Positions 10,209 to 18,734 of a stretch of DNA of 64,000 nt are shown here, piece by piece (within the stretch, counting starts at the first letter, position 1; every line of letters starts with the position of its first letter). The DNA lies in assembly GCF_900241005.1 (NCBI RefSeq), contig NZ_OEST01000005.1, forward strand, positions 62,001-126,000, given 5' to 3'. The DNA comes from Bacteroides cutis (GTDB lineage Bacteria > Bacteroidota > Bacteroidia > Bacteroidales > Bacteroidaceae). The position numbers and the translations under genes are program-made. The notes beneath the pieces are model-generated. The model was given only the letters and a program-made list of their open reading frames with translations, was not told where the DNA came from and did no database searches.

Positions 10209-11501
10209 TTATTTATAAATCTTCAGTTGCTTCCCTGCGTTGATCCTTGTGCCGCTCAGTCCATTCCAGCTTTTTAGCTGATTGACGGTGACGCCATATT
10301 TACGTGCAATGGTAGACAAAGTTTCTCCATTCTTTATTTTATGATAAGTGGCACTTCCTTTAGGGGTACTACTTTGGTTGCGTGCCGTGCTTCGTGTATC
10401 GGCAACGGCAACTACCCTGCGATTTTTGAATAACTCTTTGCTACGGTGAGCATAGATAGTGTCCTGCTTGTCAATAAATGTGCTGATATAATTTATCGGA
10501 AGACGGAGAGTTTGTGCTTTGGTATCTCCCGGAATGATATTCTTTTTGAACTGGGGATTCAGGCTTTTGATTTCATCCAGATTGATACCGCATACATCGG
10601 CTATTTGTTCAAAATGGAGGTTACGGTTTACTTGTACCGTGTCAGTAGCATCCGGTATGTTGGTTTCCATCGGACAGATGTTGTGCTTACAATAATAAGT
10701 CATCACATAGTTGGCTGCAATGAAAGCAGGCACATAGCCACGCGTCTCTTTGGGCAGATAATTGTAGATTTCCCAATAATCTGTTTTTCCTCCGGCGCGT
10801 CGGATAGCCTTGTTGATGGTTCCTGGACCACAGTTATAAGCCGCAATTACCAAATTCCAGTCTTGATAAATGGCATACATGTCTTTCAGGTAACGTGCGG
10901 CAGCCCAGGTTGCTTTTATCGGATCGCGGCGTTCGTCTACCAGACTGTTACTTTCCAAACCGTAAATTTTCCCGGTTTGCAACATGAATTGCCACAGACC
11001 GGAAGCTCCTGCACGGGATACGGCAGAAGGGTTAAGAGCCGATTCGATGATAGGCAAGTATTTCAATTCGAGAGGTAACCCGTAAGCATCAAGCGCTTCT
11101 TCAAAGATAGGCATATAGAAGTTGCAGGCACTCAGCATAAATGCCACCTGATTACGCAGGCGTCCGGTATACATGTCGATGAATTTACGTATGATTTCGT
11201 TATACGGCATTTCCATGATAGTCGGCATGCGCGAAAGTCGGTCAATATATATCGAGTCACTGAACTCAGGATTAACGGTTGAAGTACTGCAATCTTTTCC
11301 TAAATCAATATAGTTTTTTGCCTTCCAGTCATTGAGCAAGCTGTCCAGCGGATAGGTCATACTTGTAGGTAAATCGATTATTTCGCGACGTTCCGTTCCG
11401 TTTTCACGGATGATTACATCTACACTTTCCTGTGCGTGTAGTTGCGGGGCAACGAACAGTGTACAGAACAGTAATGAGGAACCGGCTATTATCTTCTTCA
11501 T
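10209..11501 (-). CDS. mltD: Membrane-bound lytic murein transglycosylase D-like, SLT + LysM
   Basis: I place the start at the second in-frame ATG (11501), which gives a normal Sec signal peptide (MKKIIAGSSLLFCTLFVAPQ...AQ); the upstream ATG at 11522 only adds seven residues. The 430-residue protein cleaves glycan strands of peptidoglycan to 1,6-anhydro ends. The SLT domain contains the catalytic Glu in LPIIESALNPSAVSRAGASG and the GLWQFM and AYNCGPG motifs. A weak LysM-like segment precedes a clear C-terminal LysM (YHKIKNGETLSTIARKYGV), which binds the wall. It lies between DUF5683 and rel on the minus strand with short gaps, consistent with an operon. Confidence 0.93.
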   Translation of the reverse strand: MKKIIAGSSLLFCTLFVAPQLHAQESVDVIIRENGTERREIIDLPTSMTYPLDSLLNDWKAKNYIDLGKDCSTSTVNPEFSDSIYIDRLSRMPTIMEMPYNEIIRKFIDMYTGRLRNQVAFMLSACNFYMPIFEEALDAYGLPLELKYLPIIESALNPSAVSRAGASGLWQFMLQTGKIYGLESNSLVDERRDPIKATWAAARYLKDMYAIYQDWNLVIAAYNCGPGTINKAIRRAGGKTDYWEIYNYLPKETRGYVPAFIAANYVMTYYCKHNICPMETNIPDATDTVQVNRNLHFEQIADVCGINLDEIKSLNPQFKKNIIPGDTKAQTLRLPINYISTFIDKQDTIYAHRSKELFKNRRVVAVADTRSTARNQSSTPKGSATYHKIKNGETLSTIARKYGVTVNQLKSWNGLSGTRINAGKQLKIYK

Positions 11502-11570
11502 GTATGTAGGTTTGTTTGTCATGAGTATATCTTTTTAAATCGGGTTTTATTCAAGTTTATCGGGTTTTGT

Positions 11571-12422
11571 TTAAAATCGGAAACTGCATTGTACCCCCAC
11601 CGACCTGTTTGATGAACCGGTCATCTGATTGTTGATGACCGTAGGTTCTACTCTCATACTTAGGTCGGGAGTGATATCAAAGTTAGATAATTCAGCGTCT
11701 ACGTATGCATCGATAACGGATATCAGATATACGCCAATAAATGCGAAAATACTTAAGTCGCGGTATCGGCGGTAGGTGTCTTTCCGTTTTCGCAGCAATT
11801 CTTTCAACTGGCTTTCGGATATGGTATATCCGGGAGGTAACAGGTCTGTGATACTGCTGGACTGCATATTGCCGTTCATGGCATCCTTATAGGCCTGAGA
11901 ATAGTCTTTATACATCTTTCCGTTCCATGTCAAGGCGTAGGCACATCCGGCAAATCCACCGTAAATGATGGGGAGTTTCCAGTATTTACGATTATAGATC
12001 TGCCCGCCACCGGGGATGACAAGGGCTAACCAAGTTGCTTTTGTAGGGTTAGGTACCCATATCTTCTGGTTTATTTCTTTCTTGATACTGTCCGTAGGTA
12101 CCGGCTGTTCTTTCAGCTCGGGACTGGAAGTCATTTCTAACAGTTTCTTTTTATTTTCCGCAGCAATACTGTCGGCAATGGTCAAACTGTCTGTCGTGGT
12201 CGCTGGCCGGCTGAGGGCAGAATTGACTGTTTCAAGGTTTAGGCTGTCGGTCAGCGGAAGTATCGGTTGCCGCTGAGTGTTGAGCGTATCGGTCTGCTGT
12301 CTGTGTATTCGTTTGGCAGCGGCACGCGGACGGTTCTGACCATACATAGCAATCCCTGCCGTTTGCAGGAAACAAAGCAGCAGGGTGATACAGATTTGAT
12401 ATATTCTTCTTTTCTTTGCCAT
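11571..12422 (-). CDS. DUF5683 domain-containing membrane protein
   Basis: This 283-residue protein has an N-terminal signal or membrane anchor (ICITLLLCFLQTAGIAMYG), a low-complexity Ser/Thr/Gln-rich stretch, then a conserved domain from about residue 115. That domain has GGGQIYNRKYWKLPIIYGGFAGCAYAL and a membrane segment YRDLSIFAFIGVYLISVIDAYVDAEL. This is the layout of DUF5683 proteins, a Bacteroidota family of unknown function usually found next to parB and mltD. Its start codon abuts the parB stop (12422/12423), implying translational coupling. A link between nucleoid partitioning and the envelope is suggested by position only. Confidence 0.82.
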   Translation of the reverse strand: MAKKRRIYQICITLLLCFLQTAGIAMYGQNRPRAAAKRIHRQQTDTLNTQRQPILPLTDSLNLETVNSALSRPATTTDSLTIADSIAAENKKKLLEMTSSPELKEQPVPTDSIKKEINQKIWVPNPTKATWLALVIPGGGQIYNRKYWKLPIIYGGFAGCAYALTWNGKMYKDYSQAYKDAMNGNMQSSSITDLLPPGYTISESQLKELLRKRKDTYRRYRDLSIFAFIGVYLISVIDAYVDAELSNFDITPDLSMRVEPTVINNQMTGSSNRSVGVQCSFRF

Positions 12423-13310
12423 TTATTTTTTCAGCGTATCCAGAATTCCAATGATACGTTCTAATTCTTCTTCGTTACTGAATGGGATACTGATTTTCCC
12501 TTTTCCTTTTTCCGAACAAGTCAGTTGTACTTTCGTGCTGAAGAAACTTGAAAGCTGTTGTCTCAGCATGTTGAATTCTTCGGGCAACTTGGCGCGTTTA
12601 GGAACGATTTTACGGTCGCCGCTTTTCACGGTTTCGCCTTCGTTTAGGGATTTTACAATCTCTTCCACCTTGCGCACGGAATAACCATGCTCGAGGATTT
12701 CTTCGAAAATCTTCACTTGTAATTTGGGGTCACCTAATGTCACCAGTGCACGGGCATGTCCCATATCTATCTGCTTGTTCTGCAATCCTATCTGAATAGG
12801 GGCGGGTAACTTCAATAGGCGCAGATAATTGGCAATCGTGGTACGTTTCTTTCCTACACGTTCACTGAGACGTTCCTGAGTCAGTCCATATTGTTCCAGC
12901 AGGTGCTGATAGGCGAGGGCGATTTCCACGGAATTCAGGTCTTCGCGTTGTATGTTTTCGATGAGCGCCATTTCCATGACGTTCTCGTCGTCGGCCGTAC
13001 GGATATAGGCAGGAATACTTGTCAGTCCGGCAAGTTGCGAAGCCCGGAAGCGGCGTTCTCCGGCGATAATCTGATATTCATCGTCGGACAGCTTACGCAA
13101 CGTGATAGGTTGGATAATTCCTATTTCTGAGATAGAATCGGCAAGTTCCTGTAACGCAGTCTGGTCAAATTCGTGACGTGGCTGGTTGGGATTGACGGCA
13201 ATCTTCGACAATTCAATTTCATTAATGGAGGAAGAACCTTCAGTCTGCACTTCATCCATAGAGAGCAGGGCGTCCAGCCCTCGTCCTAATGCACTTCTTT
13301 TCTGTGCCAT
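12423..13310 (-). CDS. parB: Chromosome partitioning protein ParB
   Basis: This 295-residue protein binds centromere-like parS sites and spreads on DNA as a CTP-dependent clamp. The N-terminal ParB/Srx domain shows the family boxes ISKIAVNPNQPRHEFD-type sequence and the CTP-binding GERRFRASQLAGL motif at about residues 80-92. The helix-turn-helix follows (LTQERLSERVGKKRTTIANYLRLL). The C-terminal dimerisation region ends in EELERIIGILDTLKK. It is translated directly upstream of the DUF5683 gene and 68 bp after parA. I did not find a convincing parS 16-mer in this region by eye. Confidence 0.96.
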   Translation of the reverse strand: MAQKRSALGRGLDALLSMDEVQTEGSSSINEIELSKIAVNPNQPRHEFDQTALQELADSISEIGIIQPITLRKLSDDEYQIIAGERRFRASQLAGLTSIPAYIRTADDENVMEMALIENIQREDLNSVEIALAYQHLLEQYGLTQERLSERVGKKRTTIANYLRLLKLPAPIQIGLQNKQIDMGHARALVTLGDPKLQVKIFEEILEHGYSVRKVEEIVKSLNEGETVKSGDRKIVPKRAKLPEEFNMLRQQLSSFFSTKVQLTCSEKGKGKISIPFSNEEELERIIGILDTLKK

Positions 13311-13314
13311 CTGT

Positions 13315-13345
13315 TTATTTACTATTTTACTATTTACACAAATTA
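13315..13345. repeat. Short AT-rich spacer repeat between parA and parB
   Basis: Units of ATTTTACT/ATTTACT recur in tandem in the 68-bp gap, similar in style to the nuo spacers. Confidence 0.55.
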
Positions 13346-13378
13346 TTAGTTAATCTTACGGAATGTGTAACGTTACCG

Positions 13379-14146
13379 TTATTTCTCGTTCCGGCTGATT
13401 AATTCTTTGGCTAACGCCATGTGGTTTTTAGCTCCGGTAGAGTCTGCGTCATATAAAATCGTAGGCAGGCCATAGCTGGGAGCTTCACTCAACTTGACGT
13501 TACGCTGAATGACGGTGTTGAATACCAATTCCTGGAAGTGGCGTTTCACTTCGTCGTAAATTTGATTAGCCTGGCGCAAACGTGAGTCGTACATTGTCAA
13601 CAAGAATCCTTCGATTTCGAGTGAAGGATTCAGCTTGGACTTAATAATTTTGATAGTATTCAGCAGTTTGCTAATTCCTTCCAGAGCGAAATACTCCGCC
13701 TGTACGGGGATGATGACCGAATCTGCGGCAGTCAGTGCATTTACTGTTATCAATCCCAATGACGGTGAACAGTCTATTAAAATATAGTCAAACTCTTCTT
13801 TCAGAGGAGAAAGCACTTCCTTCAATATTTTTTCACGGTTTTTGAGATTGAGCATTTCTATCTCGGCGCCTACCAGATTGATGTGGGAGGATATCACTTT
13901 TAATGTATCGATCTCTGTATCATGGATTGCGTCGCGCACATTTGCACGATCAATAATACATTCATAGATAGTACATTCTGCTTGCTTGATGTCCACACCG
14001 AGTCCCGAAGAAGCATTCGCCTGCGGGTCTGCGTCTACAACAAGTACTTTCTTTTCAAGCGTGGCGAGAGAAGCTGCTAAGTTGATTGTCGTTGTTGTCT
14101 TTCCTACACCACCTTTTTGATTTGCCAAAGCAATTATTTTTCCCAT
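13379..14146 (-). CDS. parA: Chromosome partitioning ATPase ParA (Soj)
   Basis: This 255-residue deviant Walker ATPase drives segregation of ParB-bound origins. The P-loop KGGVGKTTTTINLAASLA is at residues 11-28, Walker A' is VVDADPQANASSGLG and Walker B is DYILIDCSPSLGL. There is no N-terminal DNA-binding extension, so it is the chromosomal Soj type rather than the plasmid ParA type Ia. It is the first gene of the parA-parB-DUF5683-mltD-rel run. A candidate promoter lies 180 bp upstream and the leader contains inverted repeats. Confidence 0.97.
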   Translation of the reverse strand: MGKIIALANQKGGVGKTTTTINLAASLATLEKKVLVVDADPQANASSGLGVDIKQAECTIYECIIDRANVRDAIHDTEIDTLKVISSHINLVGAEIEMLNLKNREKILKEVLSPLKEEFDYILIDCSPSLGLITVNALTAADSVIIPVQAEYFALEGISKLLNTIKIIKSKLNPSLEIEGFLLTMYDSRLRQANQIYDEVKRHFQELVFNTVIQRNVKLSEAPSYGLPTILYDADSTGAKNHMALAKELISRNEK

Positions 14147-14323
14147 AATCTCAATGTTTATTGGCAGCGAAATAAGTGATAATTCCGAATAGCGCCTACT
14201 AAAAAAGAGAAAGATTGCAAAAACGGTTGATAAGTCACCTGTTTTGTTAATAACTCATAGGTGCTTTTAGACCATTTTACCTTCAAATGAAGGTTCTATG
14301 TGCTTCTTCTCTATATTAGGAGA

Positions 14324-14331
14324 CAAATATA
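14324..14331 (-). promoter_or_regulatory. Candidate -7 box for the parA operon (TATATTTG)
   Basis: The minus strand reads TATATTTG, an exact TAnnTTTG match, which would give a leader of about 170 nt before parA. A canonical TTTG -33 box at normal spacing is not evident. Confidence 0.4.
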
Positions 14332-15102
14332 CGTATTTCTCTTGAAATGAAATAGTTTTTTTTGTCTCGCTTGCAGAAGATTAAGATTTGTAAATGGTTC
14401 TAATTGTAAAGGTAACCCCTGTTTATTCTTGCTAAATAGACTTATCTTTTTAAATACAGAATTATCAGAAACGGATTATCTCCATTTTTTTTGCGTAACA
14501 TCAGGTGATACAATACTTAATCATGTGCTTTTCAAGAATTTTGCATTACCGAAGGAAAGAGTTGGGAAAATATCATTTGTTACCCCTCGGCTAGTATCAT
14601 TTGTTCATTACATAATTACTGGTATATTCCATAAGGCAACGATATAGGATTGCAAAAAGAAATGATGCATGTTATTTTCATGGCTATATATTATGATATG
14701 CGTATTTGTAATTATTATGCAAAATAAACGAGTATTCTTAAAAGAAGATTACGTTTTTGTCTGTGAAACTTTCGAATGCTTCTTTTTCTTTTTTTATTGG
14801 TTTCACTTTTATTTGATAAATATCTTAAAATGTGGAATTCCTCAAGTTTAAAGGAGAAAGAAGAGTATATTGTCTTTTTGACACATTGTCTTTTTTGCAT
14901 ACGCGAGAATTGCGTATTTCCGCCCTTGGATGGCTTTGAAGGATAAATCAGCAACCAAAATCCGTATCTCGCTTATGGATAGTGTGATATGGAAATATAG
15001 GCAACTCTAAAAAATAGAAAACAGTATCAAACTCTTTCTTAAACATCTTTTGTAGAAGTGATAAAGACGTGATTGGGGATGGATGTTGAGCTTGCTTGCG
15101 AG

Positions 15103-15182
15103 GGATGTTAATATCCATCGTGCCGGAAGTTAATAAGAATTATCCGGGATGTTAATATCCTTCATGTGGGATGTTAACATCC
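15103..15182. repeat. Array of three GGATGTTAAYATCC palindromes
   Basis: Near-identical 14-mers occur at 15103-15116 and 15147-15160 (GGATGTTAATATCC) and at 15169-15182 (GGATGTTAACATCC, a perfect palindrome extending to 16 bp). A half site GGATGTTGA lies just upstream at about 15080. The spacings of 44 and 22 bp are multiples of 22, about two helical turns. The array lies 140-220 bp beyond the 3' end of the DUF456 gene and could be an operator-like protein-binding array or an intergenic repeat element. Confidence 0.7.
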
Positions 15183-15319
15183 CTCGTTTAAGAGATGTAT
15201 AAAAAGTGGATGTTATGCGGAAAAGATGTATTTTTATGCTTTTATTTTGTCTGTTCTTATTTTGTTTAGAACTTTTCGGGAAAAACAGTGTCAGTAGAAT
15301 GGAACTTATCCTATCTTTT

Positions 15320-15793
15320 TTATAGGAAAACTGCCATAAATTGCCAAATAAAGTAACCGACTATTACACATTTCAGTACTGTGCCCAATAGAAATCCCAA
15401 TAAGGAACCTAATCCAGACTTTAGGGCTTGTATTGTTTCCCGGCCACCAAGCAACTCTCCAATAAATGCACCCAGAAATGGCCCGAGAATAATGCCCCAA
15501 GGCATAAAGAACAGGCCGATTATTGTACCGGCGAAGCAACCACGTGTGCCCCATCGGCTGGCACCGCTGTATTTGCTGCCCAGCATGGGAATGAAATAGT
15601 CGAGTATCTGTACAATGACGACAATCAGTAGCCAAATCAGCAGTTCGGTAGTGGTGTATTGCACCTTGTCCGTGAAGTGTAATAACAGTAAACCGGCATA
15701 GGCGATGGGAGGTCCCGGAAGGATGGGAAGGAAACAACCGGCCAGTCCTGCAATCATACAGAGAATACCTGATATGATAAGAATAATGTCCAT
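15320..15793 (-). CDS. DUF456 domain-containing membrane protein
   Basis: This 157-residue integral membrane protein has about four hydrophobic segments and the DUF456 pattern: GLAGCFLPILPGPPIAYAGLL near the N terminus, a Gly-rich middle (SRWGTRGCFAGTIIGLF) and GIILGPFLGAFIGELLGG, then GSLLGFLLGTVLKC. The Gly-zipper-like middle segments suggest tight helix packing. The function is unknown; the family is widespread in bacteria. It is divergent from surE, with about 76 bp between the two starts, and is flanked downstream by the long gene-free spacer. Confidence 0.88.
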   Translation of the reverse strand: MDIILIISGILCMIAGLAGCFLPILPGPPIAYAGLLLLHFTDKVQYTTTELLIWLLIVVIVQILDYFIPMLGSKYSGASRWGTRGCFAGTIIGLFFMPWGIILGPFLGAFIGELLGGRETIQALKSGLGSLLGFLLGTVLKCVIVGYFIWQFMAVFL

Positions 15794-15840
15794 AATGAGC
15801 TTTTTTAAAGTATGGTGGTTAATATGTGGTTCTCTTTTGC

Positions 15841-15848
15841 TAAATTTG
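15841..15848 (+). promoter_or_regulatory. Candidate -7 box for surE-lpxB (TAAATTTG)
   Basis: TAAATTTG matches TAnnTTTG 21 bp before the surE start codon. The leader would be about 15 nt. Confidence 0.45.
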
Positions 15849-15869
15849 TAGCAAATTTAAGAAGAAAAT

Positions 15870-16634
15870 ATGGAAAATCAGAGACCTTTGATATTGATTT
15901 CCAATGATGACGGTATCATTGCGAAAGGAATTAGCGAGTTGATCAAGTTTCTTCGTCCACTGGGCGAAATTGTCGTCATGGCACCGGATGCGCCACGTTC
16001 GGGCGCTGCCTGTTCATTGACGGTGACAGAACCTATCCGCTATCAATTGCTCCGTAAAGATGTAGGATTGACGGTTTACAAATGCTCCGGTACACCGGTA
16101 GATTGTGTGAAGTTGGCTTTTCATACGGTGCTCGACCGTAAACCGGATTTAGTGGTAGGTGGCATCAACCATGGTGATAACTCTTCAGTGAATGTACACT
16201 ATTCCGGTACGATGGGGGTTGTTATCGAGGGATGTCTGAAAGGGATACCTTCTATCGCTTTCTCTTTATGTAACCATCAACCTGATGCTGATTTTGAACC
16301 TGCCGGGCCTTATATTCGTGAAATAGCCCGCCAAGTGTTGGAAAAGGGATTGCCGCCGTTGACTTGCTTGAATGTGAACTTCCCTGATGCCAAAGAGCTG
16401 AAAGGAATCAAAGTCTGCGAACAGGCCAGAGGACAGTGGGTCAATGAGTGGGAAAATTTTGCTCATAGAAATGATACGCACTATTATTGGTTGACCGGTG
16501 AGTTTGAAGAAGCTGATGCCGAGAATGAGAAAACTGACCATTGGGCACTTGCCAACGGCTATGTAGCTATCACTCCCACAACGGTAGACGCTACAGCTTA
16601 TGGATTGATTGATGAATTGAAGACTTGGTTTTAA
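15870..16634 (+). CDS. surE: 5'/3'-nucleotidase SurE
   Basis: This 254-residue metal-dependent phosphatase removes phosphate from nucleoside monophosphates, especially under stress or in stationary phase. The signature [13 protein letters not shown] (residues 9-21) supplies the metal-binding Asp-Asp, and [25 protein letters not shown] holds the conserved Asn and Ser/Thr of the active site. The length is standard. lpxB starts 22 bp later in the same direction, so the two are probably one transcript, as in related genomes. Confidence 0.97.
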   Translation: MENQRPLILISNDDGIIAKGISELIKFLRPLGEIVVMAPDAPRSGAACSLTVTEPIRYQLLRKDVGLTVYKCSGTPVDCVKLAFHTVLDRKPDLVVGGINHGDNSSVNVHYSGTMGVVIEGCLKGIPSIAFSLCNHQPDADFEPAGPYIREIARQVLEKGLPPLTCLNVNFPDAKELKGIKVCEQARGQWVNEWENFAHRNDTHYYWLTGEFEEADAENEKTDHWALANGYVAITPTTVDATAYGLIDELKTWF

Positions 16635-16656
16635 TTATCGGCTACTGTCAACTGTT

Positions 16657-17811
16657 ATGAAGTATTATTTGATTGTCGGTGAAGCTTCCGGAGACTTGCA
16701 TGCTTCTCATTTGATGGCTGCCTTGAAAGAGGAAGATCCGCAGGCGGAATTCCGCTTTTTTGGCGGTGACCTGATGGCTGCGGTGGGAGGAACGATGGTG
16801 AAGCATTATAAGGAGCTGGCTTATATGGGTTTTATTCCTGTATTGCTCCATTTGCGTGCTATCTTTGCCAATATGAAATGTTGTAAGGAGGATGTGGTAA
16901 CTTGGCAACCGGATGTACTGATATTGGTGGATTATCCCGGGTTTAATCTGAACATTGCAAAATTTATCCATGCTCATACGCAAATTCCGGTCTTCTATTA
17001 TATCTCTCCCAAAATCTGGGCTTGGAAAGAATATCGTATAAAGAATATCAAGAGGGATGTAGACGAATTATTTTCCATTCTGCCGTTTGAGGTGGAGTTT
17101 TTCGAGGGAAAACATCAATACCCGATACATTATGTGGGAAATCCTACGATGGATGAGGTGGTGGCTTTTTGCTCGTCTCACTCTGGCGTATTGGAGGAGT
17201 TTGTGAAGTCTAACGGATTATCTTCCAAACCGATTATCGCTTTGCTGGCAGGTAGCCGTAAGCAGGAAATCAAAGATAATTTGCCCGATATGCTCCGGGC
17301 GGCATCTGCTTTTCCTGATTATCAGCTGGTATTGGCGGGGGCACCGGGTATCTCCCCCGAATATTATAGGAAATATGTGGGGGGCGTTAGTGTGAAGATT
17401 GTATTTAATCAGACATTCTCTTTGTTGCAACAGGCTGAAGCGGCGTTGGTCACTTCGGGTACGGCAACGCTTGAGACGGCTTTGTTTCGTGTGCCACAGG
17501 TGGTATGTTATCATACACCGATAGGAAAGGTGATTGCTTTTCTGAAACGTCATATCTTGAAAGTGAAATATATCTCTTTGGTCAATTTGATAGCCGACCG
17601 GGAAGTTGTTCAGGAATTGGTTGCCGATAAGATGACCGTGGCATATATCCGTGAAGAGTTGGAACGCATTCTTTATAATAAAGAATATCGTGGGCAGATG
17701 CTCGAGGGGTATGAATATATGGCATCGCGTTTGGGTGAAGCGGGAGCACCGAAACGGGCAGCGAATCGGATGTTAGAGTTATTAAAGAAATATAGTAAAA
17801 AGAGAGGGTGA
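16657..17811 (+). CDS. lpxB: Lipid-A-disaccharide synthase
   Basis: This 384-residue GT19 glycosyltransferase joins UDP-2,3-diacylglucosamine and lipid X to form the lipid A disaccharide at the inner membrane. Typical blocks are YYLIVGEASGDLHASHLMAAL at the N terminus, PDVLILVDYPGFNLNIAKF, YYISPKIWAWKEYRIKNIK, the sugar-nucleotide site LLAGSRKQEIKDNLP, and SGTATLETALFRVPQVVCYHT near residue 265. It follows surE by 22 bp and is ended by a short GC hairpin at 17838-17875. Confidence 0.97.
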   Translation: MKYYLIVGEASGDLHASHLMAALKEEDPQAEFRFFGGDLMAAVGGTMVKHYKELAYMGFIPVLLHLRAIFANMKCCKEDVVTWQPDVLILVDYPGFNLNIAKFIHAHTQIPVFYYISPKIWAWKEYRIKNIKRDVDELFSILPFEVEFFEGKHQYPIHYVGNPTMDEVVAFCSSHSGVLEEFVKSNGLSSKPIIALLAGSRKQEIKDNLPDMLRAASAFPDYQLVLAGAPGISPEYYRKYVGGVSVKIVFNQTFSLLQQAEAALVTSGTATLETALFRVPQVVCYHTPIGKVIAFLKRHILKVKYISLVNLIADREVVQELVADKMTVAYIREELERILYNKEYRGQMLEGYEYMASRLGEAGAPKRAANRMLELLKKYSKKRG

Positions 17812-17837
17812 TTTTTAAGAATTTGTTAAAATAGACA

Positions 17838-17875
17838 GAGCCGGTGCAGTAAATGCCCGGCTTTTGTATTTTTTA
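17838..17875 (+). terminator. Rho-independent-type terminator after lpxB
   Basis: A GCCGG/CCGGC stem with a 12-nt loop is followed by a T-rich run. It lies 27 bp after the lpxB stop. Confidence 0.6.
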
Positions 17876-17903
17876 TACAGAAACAAACTAAAAGACTTTA
17901 ATT

Positions 17904-18650
17904 ATGAGAAAATTACATTGGCTTTTTATGGCGATATGCTTGGCTGTGATGCCTGTGTTGCAATCATGCGATGATGATGATGACGGGTTTTCTGTAGGTG
18001 ATTTTACACCGCCTTTATGGGCTACGGTACGTGTCACGGGCAATGCTTTCTATCTAGATTGTGATGTATGGGGGAAGCTTTGGCCTACAAATGTAAATTT
18101 GGGCGGATATGAACCTGCAGACGGGCAACGGGTTCTTACGGTATTTAATCCATTAGTCAAAGAATATGGTGATTTTGATTATGCCGTAAATATATTGCGC
18201 TTGCAGGAGGTCTTGACTAAAGAGGTTGAAGAATTGACTCCGGAGAATGATAGCGAATTTGGCAATGACCCTGTGTTTATTCACAAAGGTGATATCGGTA
18301 TTAGCGGTGGGTATATGAATATAATTTTCCTGCAAAACTTGCCGTCGGATACGAAACATCGTATTAGTTTGGTACGACCTCAAAATGATGCTGAGTTATA
18401 CGCTGAGGATGGTTATATTCATTTGGAACTTCGCTATAATAACTATGATGATTTGACCGGACTAAGAGTTTATGGGGCTGTGTCGTATAATTTAAATAGT
18501 CTGGATATTACCTCGGAAACCAAGGGCATCAAGCTGAAATTGAACTCGGAGGTGAATGATGAAGTGGAATTGACGTTCGACCTGAAAGAGCCGGGAGATA
18601 ACACGGAGAATGTAGAAAATCTGGATTTGTCGAAGATGATGTTGGAATAA
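17904..18650 (+). CDS. NigD-like lipoprotein
   Basis: This 248-residue protein has a lipoprotein signal peptide MRKLHWLFMAICLAVMPVLQSC (Cys 22) followed by an Asp run (DDDDDG), which resembles a Bacteroides surface lipoprotein export signal. The rest matches the NigD-like family: an N-terminal small beta-barrel-like half (LWATVRVTGNAFYLDCDVWGKLWP) and a C-terminal half ending in LKLNSEVNDEVELTFDLK. NigD proteins are Bacteroidetes-specific and of unknown function; the name comes from a bacteriocin-associated operon, but no bacteriocin genes are seen here. It is flanked by terminators on both sides, so it is monocistronic. Confidence 0.85.
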   Translation: MRKLHWLFMAICLAVMPVLQSCDDDDDGFSVGDFTPPLWATVRVTGNAFYLDCDVWGKLWPTNVNLGGYEPADGQRVLTVFNPLVKEYGDFDYAVNILRLQEVLTKEVEELTPENDSEFGNDPVFIHKGDIGISGGYMNIIFLQNLPSDTKHRISLVRPQNDAELYAEDGYIHLELRYNNYDDLTGLRVYGAVSYNLNSLDITSETKGIKLKLNSEVNDEVELTFDLKEPGDNTENVENLDLSKMMLE

Positions 18651-18675
18651 TAGAGTTTGCTGTTGATTATAGAGA

Positions 18676-18727
18676 GGGCACAGGGGGATATGGATTCATA
18701 TCGACCTTGTGCCCCTTGATTTTTTTA
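18676..18727. terminator. Hairpin terminator between nigD-like gene and cdsA
   Basis: GGGCACAGG pairs with CCTTGTGCCC, with an inner GATATG/CATATC stem, followed by TTTTTTT. It serves the plus-strand gene and may also serve cdsA. Confidence 0.75.
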
Positions 18728-18734
18728 ATATGAT

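Larger units (their letters stand above)
14147..15319. other. Gene-free AT-rich spacer, 1.17 kb
   Basis: No credible coding region is visible: the short open frames (for example 14429-14647 and 14669-14851) have no family resemblance and unusual composition. The spacer holds a candidate parA promoter (14324-14331), inverted repeats in the parA leader (CACCT/AGGTG at about 14237-14264 and ACCTTCA-AA-TGAAGGT at 14279-14294), and the palindrome array at 15103-15182. The middle part, 14400-15050, shows nothing I can name. Confidence 0.6.

Noticed and set aside
12423..14146. Plasmid or integrated-element origin because of parA/parB
   Set aside because: The ParA is the short Soj type and the neighbours (rel, mltD, DUF5683) are chromosomal; no rep, mob or integrase genes are present.
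14429..14851. Small plus-strand open frames in the parA-DUF456 spacer
   Set aside because: No recognisable motif, no ribosome site and hydrophobic, low-complexity translation from AT-rich DNA.
15103..15182. CRISPR array or parS cluster
   Set aside because: The 14-mers are too short for CRISPR repeats, and the sequence does not resemble the canonical TGTTCCACGTGGAACA-like parS.
17904..18650. Bacteriocin (nig) locus suggested by the NigD-like lipoprotein
   Set aside because: No nigA-C-like, immunity or transport genes are nearby; NigD-like proteins are common on their own.
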